A stretch of 64,000 nucleotides of DNA from Aspidapion aeneum (GCA_963576565.1 OY755040.1:86960522-87024521), one strand, 5' to 3'. Shown: positions 20,991 to 33,480, counted from the first letter of the stretch. The notes: generated by a model from the sequence alone, not told the origin. A program made the numbers and translations.

Positions 20991-23230
20991 CAGACAAAGC
21001 ATTTCTTTACAAAAGTTGCCACGTCCTGACGCATTTTTGGCCAATAATATTTTTCTGCCAGTCTGTGGAAGGTTTTATACACACCCATATGTCCTGCGGT
21101 AGGAGGATCGTGAGCTTCTCCAATAATTCTACGCCTATGATCTTTGGGGACTACCTCTTTCCAATATTCGTTAGATGGTGAAAGTTGAGGGTATTCTTGT
21201 TTGACATATTTATACAACTTATTATGAGTGTATCTCCAGTTCATAAATTTTAACGGTGATTCTACGACCCTCTTTACCATCTTTTGGTACCATCGATCTT
21301 TAATTGCTGTTGAAACATCTCTGGGCTGCGAAATTGCATCAATCATGGGTACTGCACGAGACAACATATCCGGGACAACTAAATCTTTCCCTTTCCGATG
21401 GATTACTTCAAAATCATATTGCTGCAGTTTTACAGACCAACGAGCAAGTCTCCCACTGGGCTCTTTCAAGCTATGAAGCCATTTTAAGCTAAAATGATCT
21501 GTAATGACCTTAAATGAGATCCCCTCAATATATGGCCGGAGCTTCTCTATCGCCCAAACCAATGCCAAACATTCTCGCTCGGTGGTCGTGTAAACACGTT
21601 CTTGCTTAGTCAAAGATCGACTCAAATAGCATATGACTTTGTCTCCTTCAGGATAAGGTTGCGTTAAACATGCTCCTATTCCATATCCTGAGGCGTCTGT
21701 TTGAATGACAAATTCCTTGGTATAATCTGGACATGTAAGAATCGGTGCAGTCACTAAAAGTTCCTTAATCTTAATAAAGGCCTTTTCGCAGTCTGGAGTC
21801 CAATCGAACTTTAGATTTTTCTTAGTTAGAGCTGTAATCGGAGCTATTATCGCTGAAAAATTCTCTATGAAACGTCTGTACCAGGATATTGTACCTACAA
21901 CTCTACGAACTTCTCTGACAGTTCTTGGCCTCTGGAGCTCTAACATGGCTCTAATTTTATTAGGGTCAACTCGGATGCCTCGACGGTCCACTACGAAACC
22001 TAAATAAGTCATTTCTGGCCTACACAGTTGGCATTTCTCCCAACTTACCGTTATCTTTGCATTCTGCAATCTTCGTAGGACTTCCTCAAGAATTCTAAGA
22101 TGTTCAGAAAAGCTCTGTGTGACAATTACGAGGTCATCGAGATATACGTACACGTAGGGGTCTAAATCGTTTCCTATGATGCTATCTATGAGTCTCTGCC
22201 AAGTTGCAGGTGCATTATGAAGACCAAATGGTAACCGCTTAAATTGGAAGAGACCTCGTCGACAGATGAATGCTGTTAGTGGCTTCGATGATTCTTCCAT
22301 TGGTACTTGCCAATAAGCACTCTTAATATCTAAAGTTGACAAGTACTTAGCATCTTTCAATTTGTCAAGAGTCTCGGATACGAGTGGTAAAGGATAACTA
22401 TCACGCGCCGTCACTGAGTTCAATTTGCGGTAGTCTACACAGAAACGATATTTCTTTGTGTTTTTCTTTTGTACCATTACCACTGGTGAAGCCCATGAAC
22501 TACTACTACGTTCTATCACATCCATTTTCAGCATTTCGTCGATTTCGTCATCAATAAGTTTTTGAATGACCGGTGAAACCTTATAAGAACGTTGTCTTAT
22601 CGGTGCTGCATTTGTTGTAATCTTATGCTCTACCCTGTCTGTACATCCTAGTGAGTCACCCATAATAGTCTTATATTTATCGACCAATTCCTCTAGTCGT
22701 TCTGATTCATAAGGCGTAAGAGTAGTTTGTTGGTCTGGTGTTTCTAAAGAACAAATCACATCTTTATTATCGGCAAAGTGCCACTCATTAGTACTTAAGT
22801 TCGGTACTATCCCCATCGAAATCCAAAAATCTAATCCCAAAATCAAAGTGTGCGGCAATTCAGGAACGACGACGACCTCTATTAACCTAAATTTATCCTG
22901 AACTCGCATAGGAAGCTGCACTGTCCCAATACTACTCGTGCTTTGACCATTTGCCACAATACAACTCGTCTTCTTTGTCGTATCAAGTGAAAAACCAAAC
23001 CTCTCGATGATTGACCAACCATGATTCCCTAAAAAGGTACGTGAAGCCCCGGAATCCAACAAACCTAATAACTTATTTCCGAGCACATCCACTTCTAAAT
23101 AAGGCCTCTCATCTTTGCGAGCATGACTTATCACATAATCTAAAACGTACGTTAGCCTATCGGTCGATGCTTGTTCAGGCTGACTCGAAGGTCGACCACC
23201 TACGAGCGCCTGGGTCCGTTTCCCTGACAA
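20942..23230 (-). CDS. Gypsy B protease, reverse transcriptase, RNase H, integrase zinc domain
   Basis: A 762-residue frame. Aspartic protease: LLDSGASRTFLG with Asp59, and ILGLDFW near 130. Reverse transcriptase: [15 protein letters not shown], motif A STLDIKSAYWQV (Asp301), PFGLHNAPATWQR, and YLDD at 364-367. RNase H: TDASGYGIGACL (Asp512), Glu552 in TTERECLAL, and Asp578 in VITDHFSLKWL. Integrase zinc domain: His707, His714, Cys744, Cys747. All catalytic residues are present. The frame is -1 relative to gag and overlaps it by 31 bases, the usual arrangement for programmed -1 frameshifting, so the first ATG is not the real start. It ends by running out of frame just before the integrase core. 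Confidence 0.95.
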   Translation of the reverse strand: MSGKRTQALVGGRPSSQPEQASTDRLTYVLDYVISHARKDERPYLEVDVLGNKLLGLLDSGASRTFLGNHGWSIIERFGFSLDTTKKTSCIVANGQSTSSIGTVQLPMRVQDKFRLIEVVVVPELPHTLILGLDFWISMGIVPNLSTNEWHFADNKDVICSLETPDQQTTLTPYESERLEELVDKYKTIMGDSLGCTDRVEHKITTNAAPIRQRSYKVSPVIQKLIDDEIDEMLKMDVIERSSSSWASPVVMVQKKNTKKYRFCVDYRKLNSVTARDSYPLPLVSETLDKLKDAKYLSTLDIKSAYWQVPMEESSKPLTAFICRRGLFQFKRLPFGLHNAPATWQRLIDSIIGNDLDPYVYVYLDDLVIVTQSFSEHLRILEEVLRRLQNAKITVSWEKCQLCRPEMTYLGFVVDRRGIRVDPNKIRAMLELQRPRTVREVRRVVGTISWYRRFIENFSAIIAPITALTKKNLKFDWTPDCEKAFIKIKELLVTAPILTCPDYTKEFVIQTDASGYGIGACLTQPYPEGDKVICYLSRSLTKQERVYTTTERECLALVWAIEKLRPYIEGISFKVITDHFSLKWLHSLKEPSGRLARWSVKLQQYDFEVIHRKGKDLVVPDMLSRAVPMIDAISQPRDVSTAIKDRWYQKMVKRVVESPLKFMNWRYTHNKLYKYVKQEYPQLSPSNEYWKEVVPKDHRRRIIGEAHDPPTAGHMGVYKTFHRLAEKYYWPKMRQDVATFVKKCFVCAAHKGSFIHKVYLIR

Positions 23231-24996
23231 TTACAATTTCGACATTCTCTTACTGTAACCCCTGCTTGACCACACGAATAACACTGCTTGCCTCTAGGTA
23301 ATGCGCACCCGATTGCCATGTGCCCTGTTTGGTTGCATCTGTAACAAACAACGTCCCTGTTCGCCATACCAGGTCTAGCACCTTGTGGTGGTTGTCCATC
23401 TCTGTCATTTACACTAGACTGACCACTAGCTGGTTGCTGTCTATCTCTATCAGCTCTAGCAGCGAAATTGCTTGCTGGCTGTTGCCTATTTCTATTAAAT
23501 CTATTATCAGGAACACTAAAATTCTGTTGATTTGATGTCCCGGCGCCTGATATCTGAATTGTATCGATCCCTGTTGGAAAATCGTCATTATCGCTCTCTA
23601 CGCCAACGTAGGCTAAGTCAGGTTCAATAGATTGGTTTCTTCTAGGAGTAAAATTCTCCTCTTCTAAACCATATCTCTGGTCTATTCTACGACACAAATC
23701 TTTTAAATGTGATAGGCTATTGACCTCAGTAGCAATCAACCCTTTCTTATAGATGTCCGCTATATTTCTGAAGACGATAGCTAATTTTGCCTCTTCAGAA
23801 ACAGGACAGCCAAGTCTTTGGAAATATGTGTTCATGACAGCAATATAGGTCCCTATAGACTCTCCAGGGCCTTGTTTACGTTTTTGAATCTCCTTCAATA
23901 GCTTCTCGCCATATGAAGAAGGAAGATATTCTGCCATGAACCTCTGTTCCAGCTGTTCCCACGTATGGACTTCTCTTCGAACATCTTTGTAAAAAGTATA
24001 AGCTGACTTTTCAAAAAGATCAATGCCCGAATTCAGTAAAACCTTTTTGCTGACTCCTCTCGCCTGACTTAACTCGTCCACTCTCTCAAAAAATGCGGTG
24101 ACGGAGATCGTACCCCTCTCGCCTGTAAACTTTAAGTTCCACTTATGCGGAGGTACAGGTGCAACATGATATGAAGTACCAGGATCACTTGACATTGGTA
24201 CTGGCGACGAACATGAAAATGGTCGTGACTGAGCAATTGGTGCTATACTACTTTGGAGGGCAGCTAAACTCAAAGGAACGGTAGACGGTTGTTGATACTG
24301 AAAAGCTGTTGTACCGTAATTCTCAATCGGCATAGGGAGTGGTGCTTGTACTGATGTTTGAGTTGGGTTTGTAAGCACTTGCATTTGCAATGGAGCAATG
24401 ACCGACGGTTGGTTTGTGGGCTGTTGAGCTGTTCTTTGTGTGCTCGAGAGCTGTGGTTGCGGGAGTTGAGACTGGCTGGGAATGTTGCCAACATTTGTCG
24501 AGTGATCTGAGCTTCGACTCGTTGATTGGGTTTCAGATGCTTCATCATCATCTGAGTTCACGCCAACTCTTAATAAATCTGTTGCTTGGCTCTGCAACCT
24601 CCCAATCAAACTCAAGGTTTCCGCAACCAGTATGCCTTTGGTTTGACTTTCTTCAAAGTTAGACGGATTCATGTTATTTATCCTGGCCAACACGTGTTCC
24701 AACCTCACAGCGATTTTTCTAAACTCTCCCCCTTTACTCGTACCAGAGAACTTCTCTACCAGCGGTACCAGACTATCAAGCTTCTTCATGCAGCTAAAAG
24801 CATCCTGGCCAAATTTAAAGGGATACGGAGGGTATCTCATACTTGTATCAGTCTTTTCTCTTTGCTTAATCAGCATAAGCTGTTGTTTCATTTCTTCCAC
24901 CGATCCAATGGCTATGCCTCTCCATGTTAACTCATAGATTAACTCGTCCTTGACTAAGTACCTTATGTCAGACAACCGACTTACAGAAACAGCCAT
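23200..24996 (-). CDS. Gypsy B Gag, Arc-like capsid region with zinc knuckles
   Basis: 598 residues from ATG at 24996, the first start after the leader. Residues ~1-140 are a helical N-terminal region. About 140-285 is low-complexity Ser/Gln/Pro/Thr-rich. About 286-450 is a capsid domain starting KWNLKFTGERG and including AFFERVDELSQARGVSK, TWEQLEQRF and KRKQGPGESIGTYI. These words resemble the insect Ty3/gypsy Gag lineage from which Drosophila Arc genes were domesticated (family knowledge; resemblance by eye). The C-terminus has one canonical knuckle (Cys551, Cys554, His559, Cys564) and a second, CYSCGQAGVTVREC, in which Val replaces His. The protein should assemble capsids and bind its RNA. 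No stops interrupt it. Confidence 0.92.
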   Translation of the reverse strand: MAVSVSRLSDIRYLVKDELIYELTWRGIAIGSVEEMKQQLMLIKQREKTDTSMRYPPYPFKFGQDAFSCMKKLDSLVPLVEKFSGTSKGGEFRKIAVRLEHVLARINNMNPSNFEESQTKGILVAETLSLIGRLQSQATDLLRVGVNSDDDEASETQSTSRSSDHSTNVGNIPSQSQLPQPQLSSTQRTAQQPTNQPSVIAPLQMQVLTNPTQTSVQAPLPMPIENYGTTAFQYQQPSTVPLSLAALQSSIAPIAQSRPFSCSSPVPMSSDPGTSYHVAPVPPHKWNLKFTGERGTISVTAFFERVDELSQARGVSKKVLLNSGIDLFEKSAYTFYKDVRREVHTWEQLEQRFMAEYLPSSYGEKLLKEIQKRKQGPGESIGTYIAVMNTYFQRLGCPVSEEAKLAIVFRNIADIYKKGLIATEVNSLSHLKDLCRRIDQRYGLEEENFTPRRNQSIEPDLAYVGVESDNDDFPTGIDTIQISGAGTSNQQNFSVPDNRFNRNRQQPASNFAARADRDRQQPASGQSSVNDRDGQPPQGARPGMANRDVVCYRCNQTGHMAIGCALPRGKQCYSCGQAGVTVRECRNCNCQGNGPRRS

Positions 24997-27900
24997 GGTG
25001 CCTTTTAGATTTAAACTTTAATTAAAACTGTTAATTATACCTCCCAATTATAAAAACTAAACCACGCAATAACAAACACAAAGTTCACTTTAACCTCACT
25101 AGTGAAAATCACTATAAATTTTCTCACAAATGTAGAAAATATAAAACTTAAATACGGGCAGACGCGAACAAAACCGAAAAACACCGGAGCAGCAAGAAAA
25201 TAAAATTTATTTGCATTCAAAAATGCAATCATAATTTATGTTAAGTATTTGTACAACCAACTATGACGTCCAACCCTGCAGAGAGAAATAACTACTTAAA
25301 TCCTAAATTAGAATTAACAAGTAGCCATAAAAAAGTTAAAAAAATAAAAGAGAGACCAGAGTTTTGGCAGTGTTTAGGTCTTATGTTCCACTCCTGCGTG
25401 AGTAAAACCAAAAAAAAATAATTGCGCTTATCCTAGCTGAACTGGATTAAAATTAAAGTTAAGTGATGTTTGTTTACCTCAGCAACCGAATAGGTAAATT
25501 TATCCCTAAATGGAACGTACAACAGACTACCTATAACAAAAATCCCAAAGCTGTTGTACACAGTTAACGCTAGGGTATACTCCTGCTATTGCAGAACGGC
25601 TCCACTAATAACTCCTCAAAAAAAACCCAAATCGCCGTATACAATGATTTTTCTAAAAAGAATAAATCAAAACCCACTTTCACCTGCTTACCTACTCTGA
25701 GTTTACACGAAACATGCATTGCTTAAGGTCACATCATCCCTTAATATATAAGTGAACGCAATAAACATCGGAACAGATGTTCATGTTATAGAAATCGTAA
25801 AATATGCTCAATTAAAAAAAAACCGCTCGCTGAAATTGCGTCGAATTAGACTAGTAAGGATGTTGTGTGTAATAAAAAAAAATTTAAAGAAAATTTAAAA
25901 AAAAATTACCGATGGTAATAAAAAATTTACACAAATAACGTCTTGGTAGGACTGCAACTCTCTAATAATCGTTAAAATGAAATTCCCAATACTTTAACTA
26001 AATTGATGCAAACCATGGTCAAGAAGACCCTAGGATCGTACCGAAAGGTGTCCAAAAAAAAATTAAAAAAAAATTTTTGGTGTCGACCACAGTAGTCCAA
26101 TAGTCAAAAAAAATTAATTAGTGACTCACTAAAATTTTCAAAAATTACTCCACTCTGATAGGTGGTTTGGAGTAGGGAGAAGAAAAAAAAATTTTAAACA
26201 AATGATGATAGGTTGTTAAAACGTGAGGGTTCGAAATAAAATTATATTTTAATTCAGAAAAAAAAATATTTAAATAAACTGGTAGAACCATTGTGGGGAC
26301 AAGGTACTAATATGCACCAAGGAAAAAAATGTCCAACAAGAAAATCAAGTCTCCCTTTTAAAAAAAATATTTAAAAAAAATATTAAAAAAAAATATTTTC
26401 AAAAAAAAATTAAAAATGTTTAAGTGGGGTTGCAGCTCCTATTAGTGAACCTTAAAAATTTTTCTTTTATAAAATCAACACCAGAAAAATCTTATTCGAG
26501 TTGTCATGCAACAGTTTTTGTTCTTTTCCTTTAAAAAAACAGTTGTCAATTCCCTTCCCTCTCCCAAAACTGTGTGAATGTGAACAGTAAATGAGCTAGA
26601 AAAATTAACTATACAAAAAAATGTTGAAAATTAAATTTACTTAAGAATCATAAGGTATAAAAATCGTAATTGCAAAAAAACCAATCAGTTTAGGAAAATT
26701 AAAAAAAAATATTTATGTTCAAAAAAAACAAACGATGTTAGTATATTTGTTCAAAATTATCACTAAAGGAAATAAACAACGTAAGTACTTATTTACTGTA
26801 CCACTATAATAGTGTGAACCTAAGTTTTAAACTTTGCACTCAACTCCGTAAAGAATTATCTTGTGTGTACTTTCAAAAAACAAATATGAAAACAATTTCA
26901 AGGTTCACCTATAAGAACGTTGTAAAACTAAATCTGCCTACTCAAGTGTCTTTACACACAACATCTAACCAAAAAAAAAATTTACTGCCTAATGCATTCT
27001 CAGATCCCTATTCCTGGTGTTTACGAGATATAAAATTAAGTTGGGCCCACTCCACAACTATCAGTCAAAGCAAATCTACCAAATGTCCAAGGCCTAATGA
27101 GACCCCATCACCTACAAATGATATTTTGAAATGAAACAGTTGGGAATAATCCTGCGTAAAAACCAGAGAACAAAATCAAGAACCAAAAACTATTACATTA
27201 ATTTTAAAAGAGCATAATAAAACTCCCGGCCCCAATTAAACTTTTGTTATCTCAACAAAACTAGGCCTAAACCCAAAAAACTTTTTATTAGACATTTCCC
27301 CCATTTCCTAAGTATAATGTCAATAAAACCCAAAAACTTGTGATTTCCATTCCAATCCCATCTGTACCCTATATATTTTTAACCGGCCAAACACCCACAG
27401 GCGAAACAATATCTTATTTCAAAGAAAGGGTGAAGATATTTTGAAGCACCCTGTGAAAATAGGACACTATTATGGAAAACTGTTCAGATCAGTGTTCTTA
27501 CTACTTTTTAACCTAAATATATCTAGTTCCCTCATGTGCATGTTACTATTTTAATTCCTATCATAACTAAACAGATCACAAAAATTGTCTTTCTCCGCGA
27601 ATCTGCAAGGTCCTGGAAAATGCGAGATTCAGCCTGTAGGCCAAATTTGGATGTATTTTAATTTAGCGAAAACCGAAGTTGCGAAATCCTAAAAAGATTA
27701 GCAGGAAGTCCTCGTTCCTCGATTTCTACACTCCGAACCAAACATTTCTTCCATTTCCACCCAGCTCGCGGGAGGAAAACCCCTAGTTATTGCAATACAA
27801 AAGGTACTACTATCATATTATGCATAACAAAAAAATATATGCCCTCATCATTGTTTAGTCGCATCAAAGAAAACCTATTGTTTTTAAATTTATTCTTAGG

Positions 27901-30713
27901 TTGGAATCTTTTTTTAGAAATCAATGATCTTAAATTTATTGTTTAACCTGAACACTTTCCCATTTATTCCACAAAATTTTGCTTCATTATTTGAGGTCAC
28001 CAGTATGAAATTATTTTAAAATTAAAAAAAAAAAATGAAATAACAAAAATTATTTCCCAATTGTCCACAACTTCCAAGTTTTCATCCCTAAATACCTAGG
28101 TACTTTCTCAGTCTAACACCATCCATCGTTATCCAACATAACGCTTTAATTTCAGAAGCAACAAAACGAAGATTAAGTGAAAACTAAGCAAGTATGTTGG
28201 AAGTTGCTTTACAATGGGCGCAGATGTAAGGCCCCTTTAAGTACACGTCACTGTCCTGAAATGCAAACTAACAACAAAAAAAAACTGAAGACTAGCATAT
28301 CTGCCGTCAAACTAACATTTGGCATGAAATTAAAATAATTTCATATCATACCAGTATCCTCAAAAACAAAACGTTTTTCATTATATAAGACCCAAACACT
28401 TAACCAATTAATTTTGTTATTTAAAATTATGATTTGGAAGTAAAAGATTTATTTATTCCTGCCTGATCAACTAAGACAAAAAAAGTTCACCTTTTTGTAA
28501 CTCAAGAAATTCCTGTTTGGTCCCCCAAAAAAATATAACCTGTCTGGTCACCCTTTAAAACTACGACCACTATACAAACCGTTTTGACCAAAACAAGAAT
28601 TCGAGAAGTTATGTTTACCGAAAAAAAATATCTTTTTAAGAAAAATTAAATTATTTAAAAAAGTAAAATTTTGAAATATTTTTACCAATTACCACCGCCT
28701 AGCATTTATATTTAGTTGAAAGTCTCTCTTAAATTCACTGACCAATTTCACGGCCTCACAATGACATTACTTAAAAAAATTACTGAACTTTACAAATGAA
28801 CTAAAAAACCAAAAAAAACTTATATCTATATCTGTCTCAGTTAAACATTTCTTTTGTGGTATTATATCTAGTTGGGCTTCAAATTCATTTTCTCTGTATT
28901 CAATCTGGAGCAGGCAAAACTTCTCAAGGCTCAAACATAAATGTTTGCTCTCCAATGGCCATGACCAAGCTATGACCTGAATGCAGAAAAAAAATACAGA
29001 AAAAAAATAATTGTGAACCAGAAAACTTTAATTGATAGAAATACCCGTAGGTCATTTTTAAAAAATGCACTCCAAAGCCCAACGCTGTATTTTCTACCAA
29101 AAAAATTTGACCAGTCACGAAACACAACTAGACAACTAAACCAAAGACCTAAAAACTGTCTTTCAAAAAAAATACCCCAAAAAAAATGTCAACTGGACTT
29201 TTGGCATTGATCTTCAGCCAAGGTGTCACTCTAGGGGTTTTAGCCTTGTGTTTCCTAACCTCCCGAGCCGACACTAGTAGTAGTGGTACCCTCCTCTGAC
29301 CCGATGTAACTGAGTGATGTAAGTTCTTAATTGTCATCAACAGTTACCTCCAAAAACAAAACAAGAAAAGAAAATGACAAAGCAAAATAAATAATACTTT
29401 CAACTAAACAAAGCTACCATCTGTCAAGCTATATTTACTTTAAAACCACTCAGCCAAGAAAAATTTGTGTGAAACCCTGTAAAAATATTCCAATTTCCAA
29501 GTGGTGATATCCCACAAAAAAAATTAAAATCACCAAAAAAATAACTTGTTGACCCAAATAAATTGACTGTACTAAATACTAAAAAATAATCTGTGAACCA
29601 ATTTCTATCTTATCACAAGCAGGAAATAATAAAATATAAATAAATGAACCTGCAGGAAAAAAAAAATTGTTAGAAAAAAACACAGTACCTATGTCATATG
29701 TTTAAACCTAAAAAGACTGTCTGGAGGTCCATCCACCTATAGATCAACAAAAAAAATTGAAGTAAATTTACATTGTTGTATTTATTTTTCTTAAAAAATT
29801 TAAATGTGTTTTTCCTACAAAAACTTTAAAGAATTAAGAACATGATTCGGACGCTGTTGAATAAAAACTCCTATGTTTTTTTATCCACTTATTCTTCTTT
29901 AATAAATAAAAATGAATATTTTATTTTCCAAGAAAAAAAACTTGTGAAGATAAGCTAACAAAAAACTATGAGGATCAACAGAGCAACAACGAATTTCAAA
30001 TCAACGCTTAAATATTAAAATATTATAAAAAAAAATATTTAAAAAGTGTTTTTTCAAAAACCAATGATCTTGTTTTTTATGAAAAAAAAATGATTGAGTG
30101 TCAAAACCACCCACAGCCACTGAAAGCTTTTAACCTGGCTTTGGCTGTACCACAAAAAAATTTTCTCAAAAAAAAAATTAAAAATAATTTTGTCTTTTTC
30201 TTTTCCAAATTCAATTCCAAAAAAAATTACATCAGATGTCAAAAAACTAGCCAAAACACACGTAGGGCGCCAATTTGTGGCCTTAAAAAAAGTTTAAAAA
30301 AAAATTTGGGCGCCAATTTGTGGCCTTAAAAAAAGTTGTGTGACATTTGTGGCAGCTTAAAGACGTTGCCGCCATTTTGTGACACTGTAATTAGGATAGT
30401 GACAATTCGCCAACTTGTGACACAACACCATTGAATAATTAAACAAATATCTGGAAGCAGAACTGTATTTTCCAGCTAGGTAAAACATTGATATGCCCGG
30501 TAACTTTTATACAGTGGAGAAGGGGGGGGTTCAGAAATAAGAAAATTTTAAGTGCGCCACATTATTTAATATCAATGTTTTACAAAGAAGATCTTAAATA
30601 AAATACAGTTCAACCCAAATGTTGTAGCCAAACAATGAAATTCTATACTTCCGAGGCTTCCAGAATATTTGTGTAATTAAAAAGCCAAAAAAAAAATAAA
30701 CAGAATAAAATTC
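24997..30713 (-). other. Gypsy B 5.7-kb leader between 5' LTR and gag
   Basis: No protein domain is recognisable on either strand. The plus strand is full of A runs, so the sense RNA would be rich in U tracts. A tandem duplication of 43 bp at about 30265-30345 contains GGCGCCA twice. An inverted repeat GTAAAACATTGATAT (about 30481) pairs with its complement near 30569-30583. There are no nested element ends with target duplications that I could find, so the length seems to belong to the element. Splicing of the leader is possible but not shown. Confidence 0.7.
30266..30315 (-). promoter_or_regulatory. Duplicated tRNA-Lys-type primer-site words, displaced from the LTR
   Basis: On the minus strand TTGGCGCCC occurs twice (complement of 30266-30273 and 30309-30316). 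The leftmost continues TACGTGTG, close to the tRNA-Lys primer site of many retroelements. Normally the site abuts the 5' LTR, but here it lies 400-450 bases beyond the LTR edge at 30714, and no TGG-initiated site abuts the LTR. It could be a relic or duplicated priming site, or a chance match. Confidence 0.35.
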
Positions 30714-33480
30714 TATTAGATCGAATTCAGATGACAAAACAGAAATACTTTACAGGTAGATGGACTCCTTTAACAGGTCATAGTGTACCTACACCTGAGT
30801 CAGTAGTGTGAGACTCGGTTACATAAATGATTGAAAAAAAAATAAATATACTTCCAAAGTTATTCTGTCATAGGGGAGATCTGGACCAAATATCCGCTGT
30901 CATCATTCTACGCTAGGTCGAATGAGACAGACAGCAACCCAGTCCGAGATCTACCCCATGAGGTAAAACAGTGTAAAGAAACCGCTAAAACATATAATCT
31001 CATCTCTCTTTTGTCTCCGCAAAGTTGGTCATTGGGTTGCACAAATAACACAAAAATTAAGTTCATCTTGTTTATTTTCACAGGAGGATGAAAATGAAAT
31101 TGATTAAAGTACAAAAAAAAGTATTGAAATCTGAGGAAAATACTTGAAACATGAAATATAAACCAATGAAATTGGTGGGAACGAGTCAGCGCCAAAATAA
31201 CCGCAATAGTAATTTCACAATAAAATTTAGCTTAATAGTACCGCAAAATTGGGGTTATGACGTCATACCTTTACCTTGCGTTTACAAGAATTTCAAAAGT
31301 TATACTTTAAAAAAAAAATATATGGAAATTATAGCAAAAAAATTATATAAAAAGATTATATATGGAAAAAAATTATAGTTATGGCTTGCTCCTACCTTGG
31401 TCCTGCAATTATTTAATTGTTGGTGTTTTGTTTAGTAAACCTGGAGTTGTCCAGACATCCTCTCACTGCTCTCGCTGCTCCTGGCTTGCCCGCGCCTCCC
31501 CTAATGCCCGCTTAGCACATCACGCTAGGGCAGCACATGGTGGTCAAAATGTTGGTTCTTGCCCGAGCATAGAAACCCTGTGGAAAATGAAATGTTTCAG
31601 TTTCCTGGAATTCGTCAATTTTGCACGAAGTTCCCCTACACAGTGACTTAAATCGAGAACCCCATGTCGACTCAATAAAATAAAGTAGATTTAAACAGAT
31701 GAACTAAAATAATCCTAACGTACCTTTCTCAGGGTTATAACTGGCCCGTCCGGCTTCCCACCAGCGTCCAGCCCAACTGTCCCGTCGCTGGAATTGACAG
31801 GGCTGTAGACAAAGGAGAAAAACAATATATAGTTTTTATCCAACACGTGGTTAAAAGAAAAATATAAAAACGCCAACAAATCCCCACGTCCTTTGTCAAA
31901 AAAAAGTACATTTCCCACGAAAAATAATTACAATTTGGGAGGCAAATATTATCTTGAAGAGTACTCAAATAATAAAAAAAAATGAAAAAATAAAATCGAA
32001 CTTACCAATGCTCTTTCCGTGCAAATGGCGTAGGCCGACTTAAATCCCCCTCAAAACAGGGTGCGAGCGTCACTCCAGATTGCCTAGACACGACGGACTC
32101 ACTTCCACAGTTTCTGGGATATCTCCTACAATCGCTGTAGTGCCAATCACCAAAAACAAAGGCGATCCCAGAAACTGTTGTCGACCCAACCAAAATTCGT
32201 TAGCAAGAGAGACCAAGCACTTCGTCGAGAATACCAGAATAATCTCGTGGCCGGAAACCGTTTTGTAAATTTGATGGGGAGTGGGGACGGTAAAACGCAA
32301 TAGTACCAACCTAATCTTCCCGGTCAAATTCAAATAAAGGATGCAAACCTATTTATAAAAAACTTTTTCGCCAAAAATAAATCTCTACCTTCAGTGGCAG
32401 ACTGGAAGAAAAAAACCCGGGGTTTTCAAACTAACCAATGAGGTACAGCAATAGTTCTATACAGGTCTATAGGGGCAGCACCGACCAAGTGGACATTGCA
32501 ATTAGGTAAAACGTACATTGAGGTGTTGTCGGATCTATTTCCACGGTTGGAATTTTTATAACAAGGACGTCGAGACACCCTCCATACACATTATTAATAT
32601 TCGAACACTCAACCAATTCCCATATGAGTAAAGCTATACTGAGCGCAGAATTTAGTTGCACTCCAGTTACAGTCTTCGTCATAAGTTTCCTTTGCTCTTT
32701 ATAAATGTTTTCTCTAATATTCATATGGTTTAACGCCATTTTTGTAAAACATTTCTACAGTAATAAAGTTGTTTCTGAACCTGAACCCAAAAATACACAC
32801 TGAACTATTGCTTAAAGGCACAAGAGTGTTCAGATGTTAACTCACACGATTTCGTTTATTCTTTTAGTCTTGGTTTTTATCCCTCGTTTATCTCCCATTT
32901 ACAAAAGTGCATAACTCGTATTTCCCTTTCCCTATCAAATTAATAAAGATATCAAAGTGGCGGAGCCTCGGTTGTTCCTGGTCGACCCAAATATGTTTTT
33001 GTACTATCAAAACTAGTTAATCCGTGAAGGATATGAGGTTCGGATTGTCCCAATATCCTCGAAATAAACGTAAGGGAATGAAATGTTCATCTAAATGTTT
33101 CCTTCCTGTTACTGAAACCATTTGTGATGCGGCAACGCCGCCATTCCCCAGCATAACAGCTGTTTAACTTTATGTACGTCAAGTAAACGACGAAACTGCA
33201 GAAATAAACAAAACAACCAAAAAGTTTATGTGATTTTCCCGAAACCTGTGATCCTAAATTCCAATTACGATGTCCAGATAATGCGATGTGCGTAGTGTCC
33301 ACAGTAATTCGATGGAATGCCTCCTTTTAAGGTAACTTCCTAGACACTATATAACCTCCAAACCCATCTCTATAAAATACCCTTACCTTGTGTACAGAAA
33401 GACGAATCAAAGAGCCTTGACCATTTACCCAAATAAACAAATATGTAACGTTGTCCCAAACGTAAAAATGACACGTTACA
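30714..33480 (-). repeat. Gypsy B 5' LTR (2,767 bp)
   Basis: Matches 17249-20015 over the full length. On the plus strand it ends ACACGTTACA, directly followed by the CTAG duplication and BEL 1 RT sequence. Its promoter was not located with confidence. Confidence 0.95.

Larger units (their letters stand above)
17249..33480 (-). mobile_element. Ty3/gypsy retrotransposon B, 16.2 kb, innermost element, giant LTRs
   Basis: Direct repeats 17249-20015 and 30714-33480 are each 2,767 bp. By eye they differ at only six positions, so insertion is recent. Flanking duplication is CTAG at 17245-17248 and 33481-33484. In the element sense the LTR begins TGTAACGTGTC; it ends CGATCTAATA, not CA. Order on the minus strand: 5' LTR, 5.7-kb leader, gag, pro-RT-RNase H, integrase, polypurine tract, 3' LTR. 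RT-before-integrase makes it Ty3/gypsy. LTRs of this size and a leader this long are unusual for the superfamily. Coding is nearly intact, with one apparent frameshift between the zinc domain and core of integrase. Confidence 0.95.

Noticed and set aside
26814..27134. 106-codon plus-strand frame in the gypsy B leader
   Set aside because: Antisense to the element, no motif, low-complexity composition.
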